Shown here in pieces: positions 48,614-57,605 of a stretch of DNA of 64,000 nucleotides. The position numbers were made by a program, and so were the translations under genes. Source of the stretch: SZUA-36 sp963704855 (GTDB lineage: Bacteria; Pseudomonadota; Gammaproteobacteria; Xanthomonadales; SZUA-36); contig CAVPHY010000024.1 of the NCBI GenBank assembly GCA_963704855.1, positions 564,731 through 628,730 on the forward strand, in the 5' to 3' direction. Numbering within the stretch: the first letter of the stretch is position 1; every line of letters starts with the position of its first letter. The notes beneath the pieces were generated by a model that saw nothing but the letters and a program-made list of their open reading frames with translations, made no database searches and had not been told where the DNA came from.

Positions 48614-50362
48614 CTATCTCGAAAGCGGTCCTGCCCGAACGTTCGTCTTGATGGAACTGTCTCCTCGCATGAACCAACTCACGATTGTGCCGGTTGCCAG
48701 ATTGGCTGCCAGCGCGACGGGCCCAATCCACTGGAAGCTGATCGGGTCCGATGCCAGCAATCTCGATTCCCCGGTGATCGTATTGATTACCGTTTTCAGG
48801 CTAACCCCGAATGTCTCGGCGGGGATGCCAAACTGCAGATCAAGGAGCGTAACCAGCGGTCCTGAGAATGCGATCGCGGCGGCCGTAACAATACCCACGA
48901 TGGTTCCCGCCCACGCACCCGCTGGTCGTGCGAACGGCAGGATCAAGGCGTAGAAAAAGAGACCAAATATCGCAGTGACCAGCAGGCCCGTCGTCTTGGT
49001 GCTTACGGCCGTAATGTTCCCCGGAACGTCACCGACAAACGCGCTGCCCACGACCACAATCACACCAATGGTGAACGCCATCAGTTTTGCGGCAAAAGCG
49101 TGTCCGCGTTCCGTCTTCGGTTTCCAACCAAAGCGATCCAGAAAGTCGGTCATGACCACGGCGGTGATCGAGTTGACACCGGAATCGACGCTCGACATGG
49201 CCGCAGCAAACATGGCCGAGACCACGAGTCCGGCGACACCGACGGGCAGATGAAAAGCAATGTAGTAAGGAAATATCTTGTCGGCGTTATTTTTGAGACT
49301 CATGCCGGCAGGAAGGAGTTCCGGATTCGCCTGAAAATAGCCCAGGAGAGCAAACCCGACAAAACCCAAAGTAGACGTGACAACGGTCGCGACGATCAAC
49401 TGCGTGGCGAAAGCTCTTCTGGCGGCCGCTGCATCGCGTGTGGCCATGAACCGCTGCACGGACGTCTGATCACCTCCGGCCGTGCAGATATACCACGTCG
49501 CAATCGACAGGATAGAGCCAAAAACCGTCAGGCGGACTCGCGGATCGAAACTGAACAAGGGCTGATGATCCCAGTTCGCCTGCCATTCGGTCGGAAACCA
49601 TCCGAATCCGCCCATACGGAACGTCACGGTCGCGATCACCAATAGTGCGCCACCAAAGAGCAGGACTGTCTGCAACAAATCGGTGACGACCACGGCCCTC
49701 AGCCCACCGATCGTGGTGTAAATGATAGCGACAAATCCTGTAGCAAGCACGATCAGCGGAATCCAACTCACGTCGATGCCCATCATGATTATCATCGCCG
49801 CTGCGGACAGGTAGATCAGCAGCGACATCCAGAAAAGTCGGAGCACGATGAACATGACCGCAGCAAAAAGCCGCATACCAAGCCCCAGCTTCATTTCCAA
49901 CAGCTCGTAAGCGCTCGTCACCCGATGTTTCATGTAAAGCGGGAGCAACCAATACCCAACAATCAGGTAAACGATGGGCAACGCGAGCAGGCTGGTCCAC
50001 ATCATGGGCCCTTTGCCTATCATTTCCCCCGGCTTGGCCAGGTAGGTGATCGTGCTCAGCAGCGTCGCGAACAGTGACACACCGATCAGCAGCGGGTTCA
50101 TGCTGCGACCCCCGACGAAGTATTCGACGGTGGATCGTTGCCTTCTCCCGACGTACCAACCGATTGCAATGGTCGAAGCGGCGTAGACGCCGATCAACAC
50201 CCAGTCGAGCACTTGAAGGCCGCTTTGTGGTGGTGCGCCTCCGGCGACCCCGGGAGAAGCGGTAAGCGTGTCGGCGCAGAGGGTGCCCGGCGACGCACAG
50301 GCGACCACGGAAAACAACGCGTACCAACGGAATTTCAGGAACTCTTGGATCCGCCGTATCAT
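48614..50362 (-). CDS. Sodium:solute symporter (SSS family)
   Basis: A 582-residue inner-membrane transporter of the SSS/SGLT family that couples Na+ entry to uptake of sugars or organic acids. An N-terminal signal-like stretch precedes about 13 helices. Signatures are YFVGGRSMNPLLIGVSLFAT, TIGGLRAVVVTDLLQTVLLF, GGDQTSVQRFMATRDAAAAR (SGLT signature), and AAAMSSVDSGVNSITAVVMT. The substrate is not assignable, but it lies between two related secreted beta-propeller-like proteins, suggesting it imports their product. The ATG at 50362 has no strong ribosome site. An inverted repeat is directly upstream. Confidence 0.92.
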   Translation of the reverse strand: MIRRIQEFLKFRWYALFSVVACASPGTLCADTLTASPGVAGGAPPQSGLQVLDWVLIGVYAASTIAIGWYVGRRQRSTVEYFVGGRSMNPLLIGVSLFATLLSTITYLAKPGEMIGKGPMMWTSLLALPIVYLIVGYWLLPLYMKHRVTSAYELLEMKLGLGMRLFAAVMFIVLRLFWMSLLIYLSAAAMIIMMGIDVSWIPLIVLATGFVAIIYTTIGGLRAVVVTDLLQTVLLFGGALLVIATVTFRMGGFGWFPTEWQANWDHQPLFSFDPRVRLTVFGSILSIATWYICTAGGDQTSVQRFMATRDAAAARRAFATQLIVATVVTSTLGFVGFALLGYFQANPELLPAGMSLKNNADKIFPYYIAFHLPVGVAGLVVSAMFAAAMSSVDSGVNSITAVVMTDFLDRFGWKPKTERGHAFAAKLMAFTIGVIVVVGSAFVGDVPGNITAVSTKTTGLLVTAIFGLFFYALILPFARPAGAWAGTIVGIVTAAAIAFSGPLVTLLDLQFGIPAETFGVSLKTVINTITGESRLLASDPISFQWIGPVALAANLATGTIVSWFMRGDSSIKTNVRAGPLSR

Positions 50363-50431
50363 CGAGCCAGCGTCGGATCAGAAGTCGAGTGTGTCAACGC
50401 CCTCCAAGGCGGTCGCCCGATGGGAGCCGCA

Positions 50432-50541
50432 AAAAGGGGTCAGTCGATTATTCTTTACACCGGTGGTGTATGCAAATGGAAATCCTGGCTCTGGTGTTGG
50501 CGTGGAGAAGATCTGTAAAGAATAATCGACTGACCCCTTTT
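50432..50541. repeat. 28-bp perfect inverted repeat with 54-bp spacer
   Basis: The arm at 50432-50459 (AAAAGGGGTCAGTCGATTAT and eight more) is exactly the reverse complement of 50514-50541. The spacer is 54 bases. It lies between the symporter start and the end of the next minus-strand gene. The pattern resembles REP/MITE elements spread by transposase-like RAYT proteins, though none is in the window. It could also act as an RNA hairpin. Confidence 0.85.
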
Positions 50542-50553
50542 CATGAAAGCGGC

Positions 50554-52179
50554 TCACGGTTCGATCGGGTCGCTGTAAGGGGGGAAGGATTGCCCGGTTC
50601 CAACCTGAAAGCCAAAGAGTGTGGCTCGATGCAGATAAAACCGAATTTTGAATACATGGCCTAATTTGGAGGTGCGTTCATTGTATTCTACCGGATCCTG
50701 TCCTTCCTGCTTCCATTTGAATATCAACTTTCCGTGATCGCTCGAATCAACGGCCACCGTGCTGGAGTATCGATCAAAACCGGGAATGACATTCAAGGTT
50801 TGGTCGACAAGCTCAGCCTGTATCCAGCCGAGCTCTTGAACGTTCGCGATCGCCTTCACGCTCTCGCCATCATAAACGGTGATCCACTTCGTTTCGACCA
50901 TGCCATCGGTCTCGGCCAGAAGTCCGGAAAAATGCCCCCACGGCATACGGGCGAGGCCGATGCCGGTTTTCCCCTCGCCGTATGGAACGTTGCCGCCGGT
51001 TATTGAATTTTGGACTGCTGCCTCTTGGGCGGCGGGTTGCGGCCTGTTCGAGCCATGGCGCCGACTGCGGCCCAGATAGTAAATGAATATCTCGCTGCCG
51101 TGCTCAATAATATCGCTGGGGAGCACGCGGGTCTCCTCATAAGTTTCGGGGGGACCGAGAGGAATCCAAGTTTGTCGCGGGAAGGCGCGGTGGTAGCCCT
51201 TGGGGTCCCTCGCGTAGACCAGCTCACTCGTCATGGTGGCATAGCTGTCTGTGTCGGGGTAAATCCAAACAGCACCCACCCGCCAGCCGGCGATCAGCGC
51301 CGTGCGCATGGAATAGAACTCCGAGGTTTCGGAATCCTCCGCTTCCGGGCCGAGCAGCACCTCCGGGTTGGTCCAGTGGACGAAATCATCACTTTCCGAA
51401 TATCCGATAAAACGCCGCTTGGGCCAAGTCCTCGGCCGGCTGAACATCGTCCATTTCCCGGTGACTGGATCGCGTTCCCGCAGGACTGTGTCACAGTCGC
51501 TCAGATCCTCTCGATCCGCCACCAGTATCGGAAGGGCCGGCCAGTTCAATCCGTCGGCGGAAAACGCTACGCAGACACCGTTGTCGCCCTTGGTCTGCAG
51601 GACCGTCCGGTTGGTCGTATCATAGCCGAGAGCCTTGTAGCGCCGGGCTGGATCGGGATCGAGAGGATCCTTGATCACATTCCAGAACACCGTGTCCCGC
51701 CCCGGGTCCGCCCTCGGCGCAATCCATTCGCGCAGGATGTTGTTTTCCAGCGAGCCGTTAAATCTCACCCGCCGGAGGGCTGGCTTGATCCATTTTATGC
51801 CGTCGACACTCTCGGCATACATCACAAACACCCTCTCCTCCACCGGATCATATTCTGAAGCTTCGTCGTCCGCCACTGGTTCCACTATGATGGATTGATC
51901 CGGATCCAGCAGCCGGCCCGTATACCACATCTTGAACTTGGCCTCCTCGTGGTCATACAGAATGCTATGGTTGAGGACGTCATCCTTCATCCAGGGGTCC
52001 TCAAACTGGAATATCGGACCGGGTTCTTTCGTTACGGAGCCGATGACGCGGCGCACACCCTGCGTGCGATCCAAGGCGTCGTCATCAAAAAGGAATTCGA
52101 GCGGCCGCCCGGCATGCACCGATGCGGCCAGACCCAGGAAGAGGCAAATTCGAGACAGGATGTAGTATTGGCGAGGCAT
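50554..52179 (-). CDS. Secreted beta-propeller-type protein (GH32/GH43-like)
   Basis: A 541-residue protein with a signal peptide (about 1-22). Its body has repeated motifs of a five-bladed propeller: DHEEAKFKMWYTGRL, VFVMYAESVDGIKWIKPALR, DPARRYKALGYDTT, VAFSADGLNWPALPILVA and RFIGYSESDDFVHWTNPEVL. The C-terminal region reads IFIYYLGRSRRHGSNRPQP. It is an intact relative of the frame-broken gene at 47148-48561. Families of this kind are numerous in Verrucomicrobia and Planctomycetes polysaccharide-use clusters, but the catalytic pair cannot be assigned. The symporter gene is next downstream. Confidence 0.78.
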   Translation of the reverse strand: MPRQYYILSRICLFLGLAASVHAGRPLEFLFDDDALDRTQGVRRVIGSVTKEPGPIFQFEDPWMKDDVLNHSILYDHEEAKFKMWYTGRLLDPDQSIIVEPVADDEASEYDPVEERVFVMYAESVDGIKWIKPALRRVRFNGSLENNILREWIAPRADPGRDTVFWNVIKDPLDPDPARRYKALGYDTTNRTVLQTKGDNGVCVAFSADGLNWPALPILVADREDLSDCDTVLRERDPVTGKWTMFSRPRTWPKRRFIGYSESDDFVHWTNPEVLLGPEAEDSETSEFYSMRTALIAGWRVGAVWIYPDTDSYATMTSELVYARDPKGYHRAFPRQTWIPLGPPETYEETRVLPSDIIEHGSEIFIYYLGRSRRHGSNRPQPAAQEAAVQNSITGGNVPYGEGKTGIGLARMPWGHFSGLLAETDGMVETKWITVYDGESVKAIANVQELGWIQAELVDQTLNVIPGFDRYSSTVAVDSSDHGKLIFKWKQEGQDPVEYNERTSKLGHVFKIRFYLHRATLFGFQVGTGQSFPPYSDPIEP

Positions 52180-52410
52180 GATGGAGGTGTCAGTTATTCA
52201 CTGCCGGCTGGTTGATCTATCCGTCTGGGGGCTGCACTTCAAATCTTTTCCTAAATTCCTGCAGTCCAGGGTCAATCGTCCGAACATCACCACCGGGATA
52301 AACGCACTTGGCTCCCAGTTTAACGGCAGTGAGATAAGCCTCTCTCGATGGGGCAAGCTGGCCGGGCCTTGATCCCGGCTTCCGGACCTTTGGTCCGCAA
52401 CGGCAGCTGT

Positions 52411-53076
52411 TCACGTCAGCGGCAGGCTGCTCGTCCAGACCGTCGATTCGTCCGCTTGGGTGGCGTTCCGATACGTGGCGATGAGTGACCATCGGTCGGT
52501 GCCCACCTTGTTTTCGTGGGAAGCGTGCACGGCGAGATCGTGAAAGAAGGCCACGTCCCCGGCGTTGAGGGTGACATCCACCGGAGTCAGTCCCTCCAGT
52601 TCCGCGGGATCAATCTGTTTCGCGAATCCGGGACCCTCTTCGATGGTCACCATCGGAAACTCCCGGGTGTGGGTTCCGGGTATGATCCGCAGGCAGCCGT
52701 TTGCCACGGTCGCCGGATCCAGGGCCACCCAGGCGGAGAGCTTGGCCGCGCCGTTCCAGTAGAACCAGTCCTGATGCCAGGGTGAAGCAAAGCGCTTTTC
52801 GCTGCTCTTGAAGACTGTCTTGACGCTGAGAAATTCAGACGGATCGCCGATCAGTTCGCGAACGATGGCGGTCAGTGACGGATTCATTACGGCCGCCCGC
52901 AGATCGTCGGGCAACTCGTCCGCCATCCACACGTTCACACCCGATGGAGTTCCCAGGCGGTCGATGGCCTCAAGCTCGTGGATGGCCGCGTCCTTGATCG
53001 CTGCAACCCGGTCTGCAGTGAAGACCTTCGGCACAATGACATATCCGTTCTTCTCGTACTGTTCGGTGAGGGGCAT
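52411..53076 (-). CDS. Phytanoyl-CoA dioxygenase family protein (Fe(II)/2-oxoglutarate)
   Basis: A 221-residue member of the PhyH family of Fe(II)/2-oxoglutarate oxygenases. The metal triad is visible: His101 and Asp103 in PWHQDWFYWNG, and distal His184 in FHDLAVHASHENK. A 2-oxoglutarate-binding Arg follows at Arg195 in DRWSLIATYRN. Other signatures are GCLRIIPGTHT and NAGDVAFFHDLA. No signal peptide. The substrate is unknown; relatives hydroxylate fatty acids, sugars or halogenated compounds. It belongs to the possible catabolic group with the FAD-oxidoreductase, symporter and propeller proteins. Confidence 0.87.
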   Translation of the reverse strand: MPLTEQYEKNGYVIVPKVFTADRVAAIKDAAIHELEAIDRLGTPSGVNVWMADELPDDLRAAVMNPSLTAIVRELIGDPSEFLSVKTVFKSSEKRFASPWHQDWFYWNGAAKLSAWVALDPATVANGCLRIIPGTHTREFPMVTIEEGPGFAKQIDPAELEGLTPVDVTLNAGDVAFFHDLAVHASHENKVGTDRWSLIATYRNATQADESTVWTSSLPLT

Positions 53077-53164
53077 GGGGCTCAGGTTGACGGGCGGGGT
53101 CGCGGCCTGTCGAGTCCAACCGTGCCTCCGTGACCTGCCCCAGATCCCTTTTCGCGTTTCCTGG

Positions 53165-54466
53165 TCATGGCTTGACCAATCGATAGAAGCGGGTCCTGTC
53201 GCCGGCTTCGATGGTTATTGTCAGCTGATCGCCGTTCAGTTCGGGAGTTCCATCCACGCGTTCCCAAGGTATGGGGCGCACCAGTGTTTCCGCGGTTTCG
53301 AGGAAGAGACCTTCCGTCCCTGAAGGCCAGGAGATGCGGACTGATCCATCGGCGTATTGGATTTGGAGCAAGATCTCCGGAAGCACCACGGTTTCCATGG
53401 TGGTGATGGCGTCTGGCATCGCCGGTGGGGCCTCTTCATGTCCGAGCCAGTCGCGGGCGATGCTGTAGAAGGCGTAAGAGTGATTCAGATGCCCGGTGAA
53501 CAGGGAAGAGGTCTCGGCCACATTGTCGCGCCAGAGGGTCCAGTCCCCGCCGTTGTCGGACACATGGATGTCGTATCCGGCAACCCCCGACCCGCCGTCG
53601 TCCTGACCCTTCCAATACACCTGGACATGATTTCCCTCGACTTGGGCAGGCAGCGGCATGACCTGGCTGCTGGGTGGTCCCGCATCGATCGTCACCAGCG
53701 CTTCCAGCGCAGGATCGGTTCCCTGGGAGGGATCATGCGGATCGACCTGATTGGTCGCGATGGTCTCGCCGAAATCGAACTGGATATCCGCGATGTTGCG
53801 AATCTCCGTCCCGCTGGTCAGGCCCGGTTGAGCCCGAACCACGTAACTGACGTGTCCCTGGCCGCGTCCGGTCCCGTCCTCCGGCGGCAGGAAACCGGTC
53901 AGCACGTCAGGCGGCAACCCGGTCTGTGTATCGATCGACATGAAACGCGCGGTGAGCATGCCGGTCGACAGGTCAATCCCAGCGTTGATCCGCACCTCGA
54001 ACGCCTTTCCGTTGAAGCTTGCGGAAACGGTCGCCTCGTAATGGTGAAGCCCCGGCGGCACCAGGATCAATTCGTCGCCAAAGCCCAGCTCTGTCAACTC
54101 AAAGGTCGACCAGTCGAAATTCCCGTCCAGCTGGTCTGTGACCGCGACGAACTGTGCCGGAGCCGTCGCGTCGGGATCGTTCTCAAAATCAATGCGGAAA
54201 GGAAACGGCGTGTCGGGATCAACATACCCCGCGAGACCGAACCCCATCGGACCGATCTTCTGATTGGGGTCCATCGGCCCCGCAACCCCGGCACTATCGC
54301 CGGGACAGCTTGGGGCATCACCATCTCCCTGATCACCGTCGGCCCCACCGTCGCCACTGGATCCGTCACCATCCCCGGGGGGAGGCCAGCCAGTCGGTTC
54401 CTCGGCCTGCGGGTGAAATCCCTCTTGATTTTCGGAGAATGTGTTCGAGAGTGGTCGGCCTGCCAA
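53165..54466 (-). CDS. Giant protein segment 7: C-terminal adhesion-type region
   Basis: A 433-residue open frame with an acidic Gly-rich spacer (GDGDGSSGDGGADGDQGDGD), then DPNQKIGPMGFGLAGYVDPD, DQLDGNFDWSTFELTELGFG and GFLPPEDGTGRGQGHVSYVV, a region common in giant surface proteins. A fibronectin-like part follows (SGVAGYDIHVSDNGGDWTLW). The very end, TIEAGDRTRFYRLVKP, is typical of Verrucomicrobiota exported proteins. It could also be a separate gene, but it has no signal peptide. Confidence 0.72.
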   Translation of the reverse strand: MAGRPLSNTFSENQEGFHPQAEEPTGWPPPGDGDGSSGDGGADGDQGDGDAPSCPGDSAGVAGPMDPNQKIGPMGFGLAGYVDPDTPFPFRIDFENDPDATAPAQFVAVTDQLDGNFDWSTFELTELGFGDELILVPPGLHHYEATVSASFNGKAFEVRINAGIDLSTGMLTARFMSIDTQTGLPPDVLTGFLPPEDGTGRGQGHVSYVVRAQPGLTSGTEIRNIADIQFDFGETIATNQVDPHDPSQGTDPALEALVTIDAGPPSSQVMPLPAQVEGNHVQVYWKGQDDGGSGVAGYDIHVSDNGGDWTLWRDNVAETSSLFTGHLNHSYAFYSIARDWLGHEEAPPAMPDAITTMETVVLPEILLQIQYADGSVRISWPSGTEGLFLETAETLVRPIPWERVDGTPELNGDQLTITIEAGDRTRFYRLVKP

Positions 54467-56421
54467 CGCGATAAGGCGACTGGTTTTCCCGCCTCCACTC
54501 TTTGTGGACAGCCAGGTTTGGGAGCAGGCGATCTGGGCTTTTTCTTTTTACAGTATTGGCCCTTCTTCGCCGCTTCGAGCTGGAGTTTGGTTAACTCCTC
54601 ATAAATGAGACCGGCGGCAGATTTCTCGGCCAGTTTCTCTTTCTTAATGCAGGCAAGCTCCTTCTCGAGCGCCTCCTTTTCCATGCCATTGCAGTCGGTC
54701 GAGAGCCTCCATTTTCCCGATTTGCATTGGTTTACATGGACCTGTTCGTGAGCTGCGACACACTTGCGGCGGTAATCGTTCTTGGGAATGAACCAATGAA
54801 CGGTCGGAAGCCAATTGGTTTTACCTTTGTCCGGATCGAATCCCATGTTGGAACAGGTCACACCCGCAAGGGAGTCGCCGGCTTTATTTTCGGCGAGGCC
54901 GGTCGAATCGGTCCGGGTCAAAGGCGAGTTCTCCACATAGCGGTAAAGGTTGAGGTCGCCAGCCGCCAAGTGGAGGGGATCTTCTGCGCAGAATCGGCCA
55001 AGGTCAGGATCGTAGTAGCGAGCTCGCATCCACAGAAGTCCGTGGGTCTCCTTCATGACACCGTAACGACCTACGAACTCGAAGTGGTTGGATACGCCTT
55101 CCACCGAGCTGACTTTTCGACCGTAAGGATCGTAGACGTAGCGATTGATGTAATTACCGGAGGAATCGGTCAGGCCAATGGTTGCCCCCTCCGCGTCAAA
55201 GTCGTAATAGATGGTTTGGCCTGAGGAATCGACACTGCCTACCAGACCGAATCCGGTGAGGTAATGCTTATTGAGGGCACCACCCTCATCATACTCGGCC
55301 ACGACCCACTCCATGCTGTTCGGATCGGTAACATACTCAGTGCGCACACCATCGTGAATGCTGGCTGCACGGTTGCCAAGGACACCATACTCGTAATCCC
55401 AAGTCCCCGCTGCAGTCGCGACGCGGATCAGTCGATTCCGGGCATCATAGGTGTATGTTGCCTCCTGTTGCCCACCGCTTGCTTGGATCAGATTGCCCGC
55501 TTCGTCGTATGTATAGTGTGTCGCGCCAACCTGCGTATATTGGTTCATCATGTTGACCTTGTACTCGGTGGTGACACCGTTCATTATCGTTCGCATACGG
55601 TTCCCGGCTGCATCATACGTGTAACGCAGATCCTGATCTGGAACGGCCGAATTTGTTGAGATAAACACGGCACGCGTCAACTGATCGGTGGCATCATGCT
55701 CATAGGACCAATGGCCATCAGGCGTGGACATACCGAGCAATACGCCCGAGCTACCGTAGTAGTATTCGAAACGCGAGTTTTCGGTTCCGTCGGGCTTGCG
55801 GTTCTCCACGAGAGTCACACGGCCGCCAGTGTCGTAAGAGTAGAGGACGGATGAACCATTTCCCCGATCTTCCCGAATGAGACGTCCGGTTAAACCGTAG
55901 TTGTATGTGACAAACGCCGAGCCAAAATCGTCTTCCAATGAAGACAGGCGGCCGGCAGTGTCGTAGTAGTAGCGAACGGCAAAACCGGACTGATCAGCGG
56001 TACGCGTCCGACGGCCCAGGATGTCGTATTCGAACACCAGGAATCGGCCATTTGGGTAGGTGACACTCGTGATCCGGTCGAAGTCGTCATACTCGTAGCG
56101 GACTACCCCTTGGAGGTTGCTGACTGTTAGAAGATTGCCGCCGGCGTCATAGGACCACTCCGTTGTGTCTTCATCGGTCAAGGTTCGTCGAGTAATCTGA
56201 CCCAGGGAATTGTAAGCGTACGCGCGACGATATCCCCTCCGTCCCACAATGGCTGTGAGGTTGCCCTGATTGTCGTACCTCAAATATCTTCCTGGTCTTA
56301 TCAGGATAAACGATTGCAGAAATGTCACCGTTGTTGTCGGACTCGTATCGCGTCGAATTCCCGAGGGAATCCTTGGAGGCAATGAGTCGTGCAGGTGTTC
56401 CACCGTATGTAAGCGTCTCAC
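54094..56421 (-). CDS. Giant protein segment 6: RHS repeats, core and HExxH tip
   Basis: The longest intact part, about 680 residues of meaningful sequence. It has YD repeats such as YAYNSLGQITRRTLTDEDTT and RYEYDDFDRITSVTYPNGRF, the RHS core YDPDLGRFCAEDPLHLAAGD, and the boundary NSPLTRTDSTGLA. The tip of about 140 residues has CVAAHEQVHVNQCKSGKW with an HExxH zinc-protease-like motif and four or more Cys, then a Lys-rich tail. After about 54,480 the in-frame text is unrelated and the chain probably continues in the frame of the next segment. Confidence 0.85.
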   Translation of the reverse strand: MRRLHTVEHLHDSLPPRIPSGIRRDTSPTTTVTFLQSFILIRPGRYLRYDNQGNLTAIVGRRGYRRAYAYNSLGQITRRTLTDEDTTEWSYDAGGNLLTVSNLQGVVRYEYDDFDRITSVTYPNGRFLVFEYDILGRRTRTADQSGFAVRYYYDTAGRLSSLEDDFGSAFVTYNYGLTGRLIREDRGNGSSVLYSYDTGGRVTLVENRKPDGTENSRFEYYYGSSGVLLGMSTPDGHWSYEHDATDQLTRAVFISTNSAVPDQDLRYTYDAAGNRMRTIMNGVTTEYKVNMMNQYTQVGATHYTYDEAGNLIQASGGQQEATYTYDARNRLIRVATAAGTWDYEYGVLGNRAASIHDGVRTEYVTDPNSMEWVVAEYDEGGALNKHYLTGFGLVGSVDSSGQTIYYDFDAEGATIGLTDSSGNYINRYVYDPYGRKVSSVEGVSNHFEFVGRYGVMKETHGLLWMRARYYDPDLGRFCAEDPLHLAAGDLNLYRYVENSPLTRTDSTGLAENKAGDSLAGVTCSNMGFDPDKGKTNWLPTVHWFIPKNDYRRKCVAAHEQVHVNQCKSGKWRLSTDCNGMEKEALEKELACIKKEKLAEKSAAGLIYEELTKLQLEAAKKGQYCKKKKPRSPAPKPGCPQRVEAGKPVALSRWQADHSRTHSPKIKRDFTRRPRNRLAGLPPGMVTDPVATVGPTVIREMVMPQAVPAIVPGLRGRWTPIRRSVRWGSVSRGMLIPTRRFLSALILRTIPTRRLRHSSSRSQTSWTGISTGRPLS

Positions 56422-56967
56422 TGTGGCCCAGGGGATCCGATTGAGTGACGGTGTTACCGTCGTTCGAAAAGGACCGGAATTTTGAATGGCCCTCGTCGTC
56501 CGCTACTTGTACCAGACGTCCCGCATCATCAAAATGGTACATGGTCCGGGACAGCAAGCGGCGATTCGTTTCACGACGGATCCTTGGTGGTCATAGAACA
56601 GTTGGGTACTGTTATCATCGGCATCGACATGGGTCACCTTGCCGGGTACCTCATAGTGTAGTTCGATACGTTCCACGCCATCGTCCAAAAACCGCGCACT
56701 CAGGCGACCGGCGCTGTCATATTCGAAATAATTGTAGCTCCCATCCGGATGTTCAACGGACAGCAAAGCGTGCTCGTGCGCCGGGTTCAAACTCTCGTCG
56801 TAGGTGTAACGGGTGATTCGGCCATGTTCGTCCCGAACGCTAAGGAGATGCTCACCAGTCTCATCGTATTCATAGGTTCGGAACCGGGCCAGCGAATCCG
56901 TGATGGTATCGATAAAACCATCTTCATTGTAGGACGCTGAAAGCCACGGTCCTGCTGAGTGGGACAA
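56171..56967 (-). CDS. Giant protein segment 5: YD repeats (two frames)
   Basis: Two open segments carry RHS/YD repeats: SARFRTYEYDETGEHLLSVR and DEHGRITRYTYDESLNPAHE (56503-56967), then MYHFDDAGRLVQVADDEGHS and SETLTYGGTPARLIASKDSL (56171-56557). The frame changes near 56553 and again near 56290. Confidence 0.72.
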
Positions 56968-56972
56968 ACGAG

Positions 56973-57605
56973 TCAGACGGCCTTCGGCGTATGATGCGGT
57001 AATACGGTTACCATGGCTGTCTTCACAGTAGTTGATTTTCCCGTCGGGCCGGAAACCTGTCGTGTACCCGTCTGGAGATTGTAAGGCGAATCCCTGGGCA
57101 CCAACCTTGAGGATCGCCTCCTCCTCGCCGACGGGGAGAAGTAGCCGCCGGTGCGCCTGTCGGGTTGAAAGCGACGGACCGAGCCATCGGTCTCATGCAC
57201 TTCGACGGTCCCATCCTCTTTCGTGCGCAGGAAAATGGACCAAGGCGTCGACCATCCCCGGCCGAAGGGACCTAGAGCGTAACGGCGATCGACAGATCCT
57301 CGATAGAGACGACTGATGCCGACCGCCAAGCCCGGTGCCGACACGGCCAAGTCAACTTCGTTTGCCAAGACCCCTGCGCATTGAAGCCCCGGGCTTGCGT
57401 CCACCTCCAAGGCAGAAGAGCTGGCCGACGTCTGTAACATTGAAACCCAAACTTCCGAGGTAGGTGGCGTTTCTCGACCAGCATTGTGACATAGTCTCCC
57501 CAAGTATCTGCCAATTTGAGTGGTTAGATTCCCGAAAATCACTTCCCAGGCCTCGGCAGTGTCCAATCGGGACGTATAGTCGTCTTTCAGTGAAGGCCAG
57601 TCCAT
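56973..57605 (-). CDS. Giant protein segment 4: RHS entry region (DUF6531-like)
   Basis: Contains GISRLYRGSVDRRYALGPFG and RGWSTPWSIFLRTKEDGTVE, the usual start of an RHS shell protein. Frame changes near 57135, where VGEEEAILKVGAQGFALQSP continues in another frame. Confidence 0.75.
   Translation of the reverse strand: MDWPSLKDDYTSRLDTAEAWEVIFGNLTTQIGRYLGRLCHNAGRETPPTSEVWVSMLQTSASSSALEVDASPGLQCAGVLANEVDLAVSAPGLAVGISRLYRGSVDRRYALGPFGRGWSTPWSIFLRTKEDGTVEVHETDGSVRRFQPDRRTGGYFSPSARRRRSSRLVPRDSPYNLQTGTRQVSGPTGKSTTVKTAMVTVLPHHTPKAV

Noticed and set aside
51010..51858. A plus-strand open frame against the intact propeller gene
   Set aside because: The minus strand codes for a clear secreted protein with repeated motifs; the plus frame has none.
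53357..54604. A 415-codon plus-strand open frame across the C-terminal giant-protein region
   Set aside because: It opposes segment 7 and has no family signature; codon pattern follows the minus strand.
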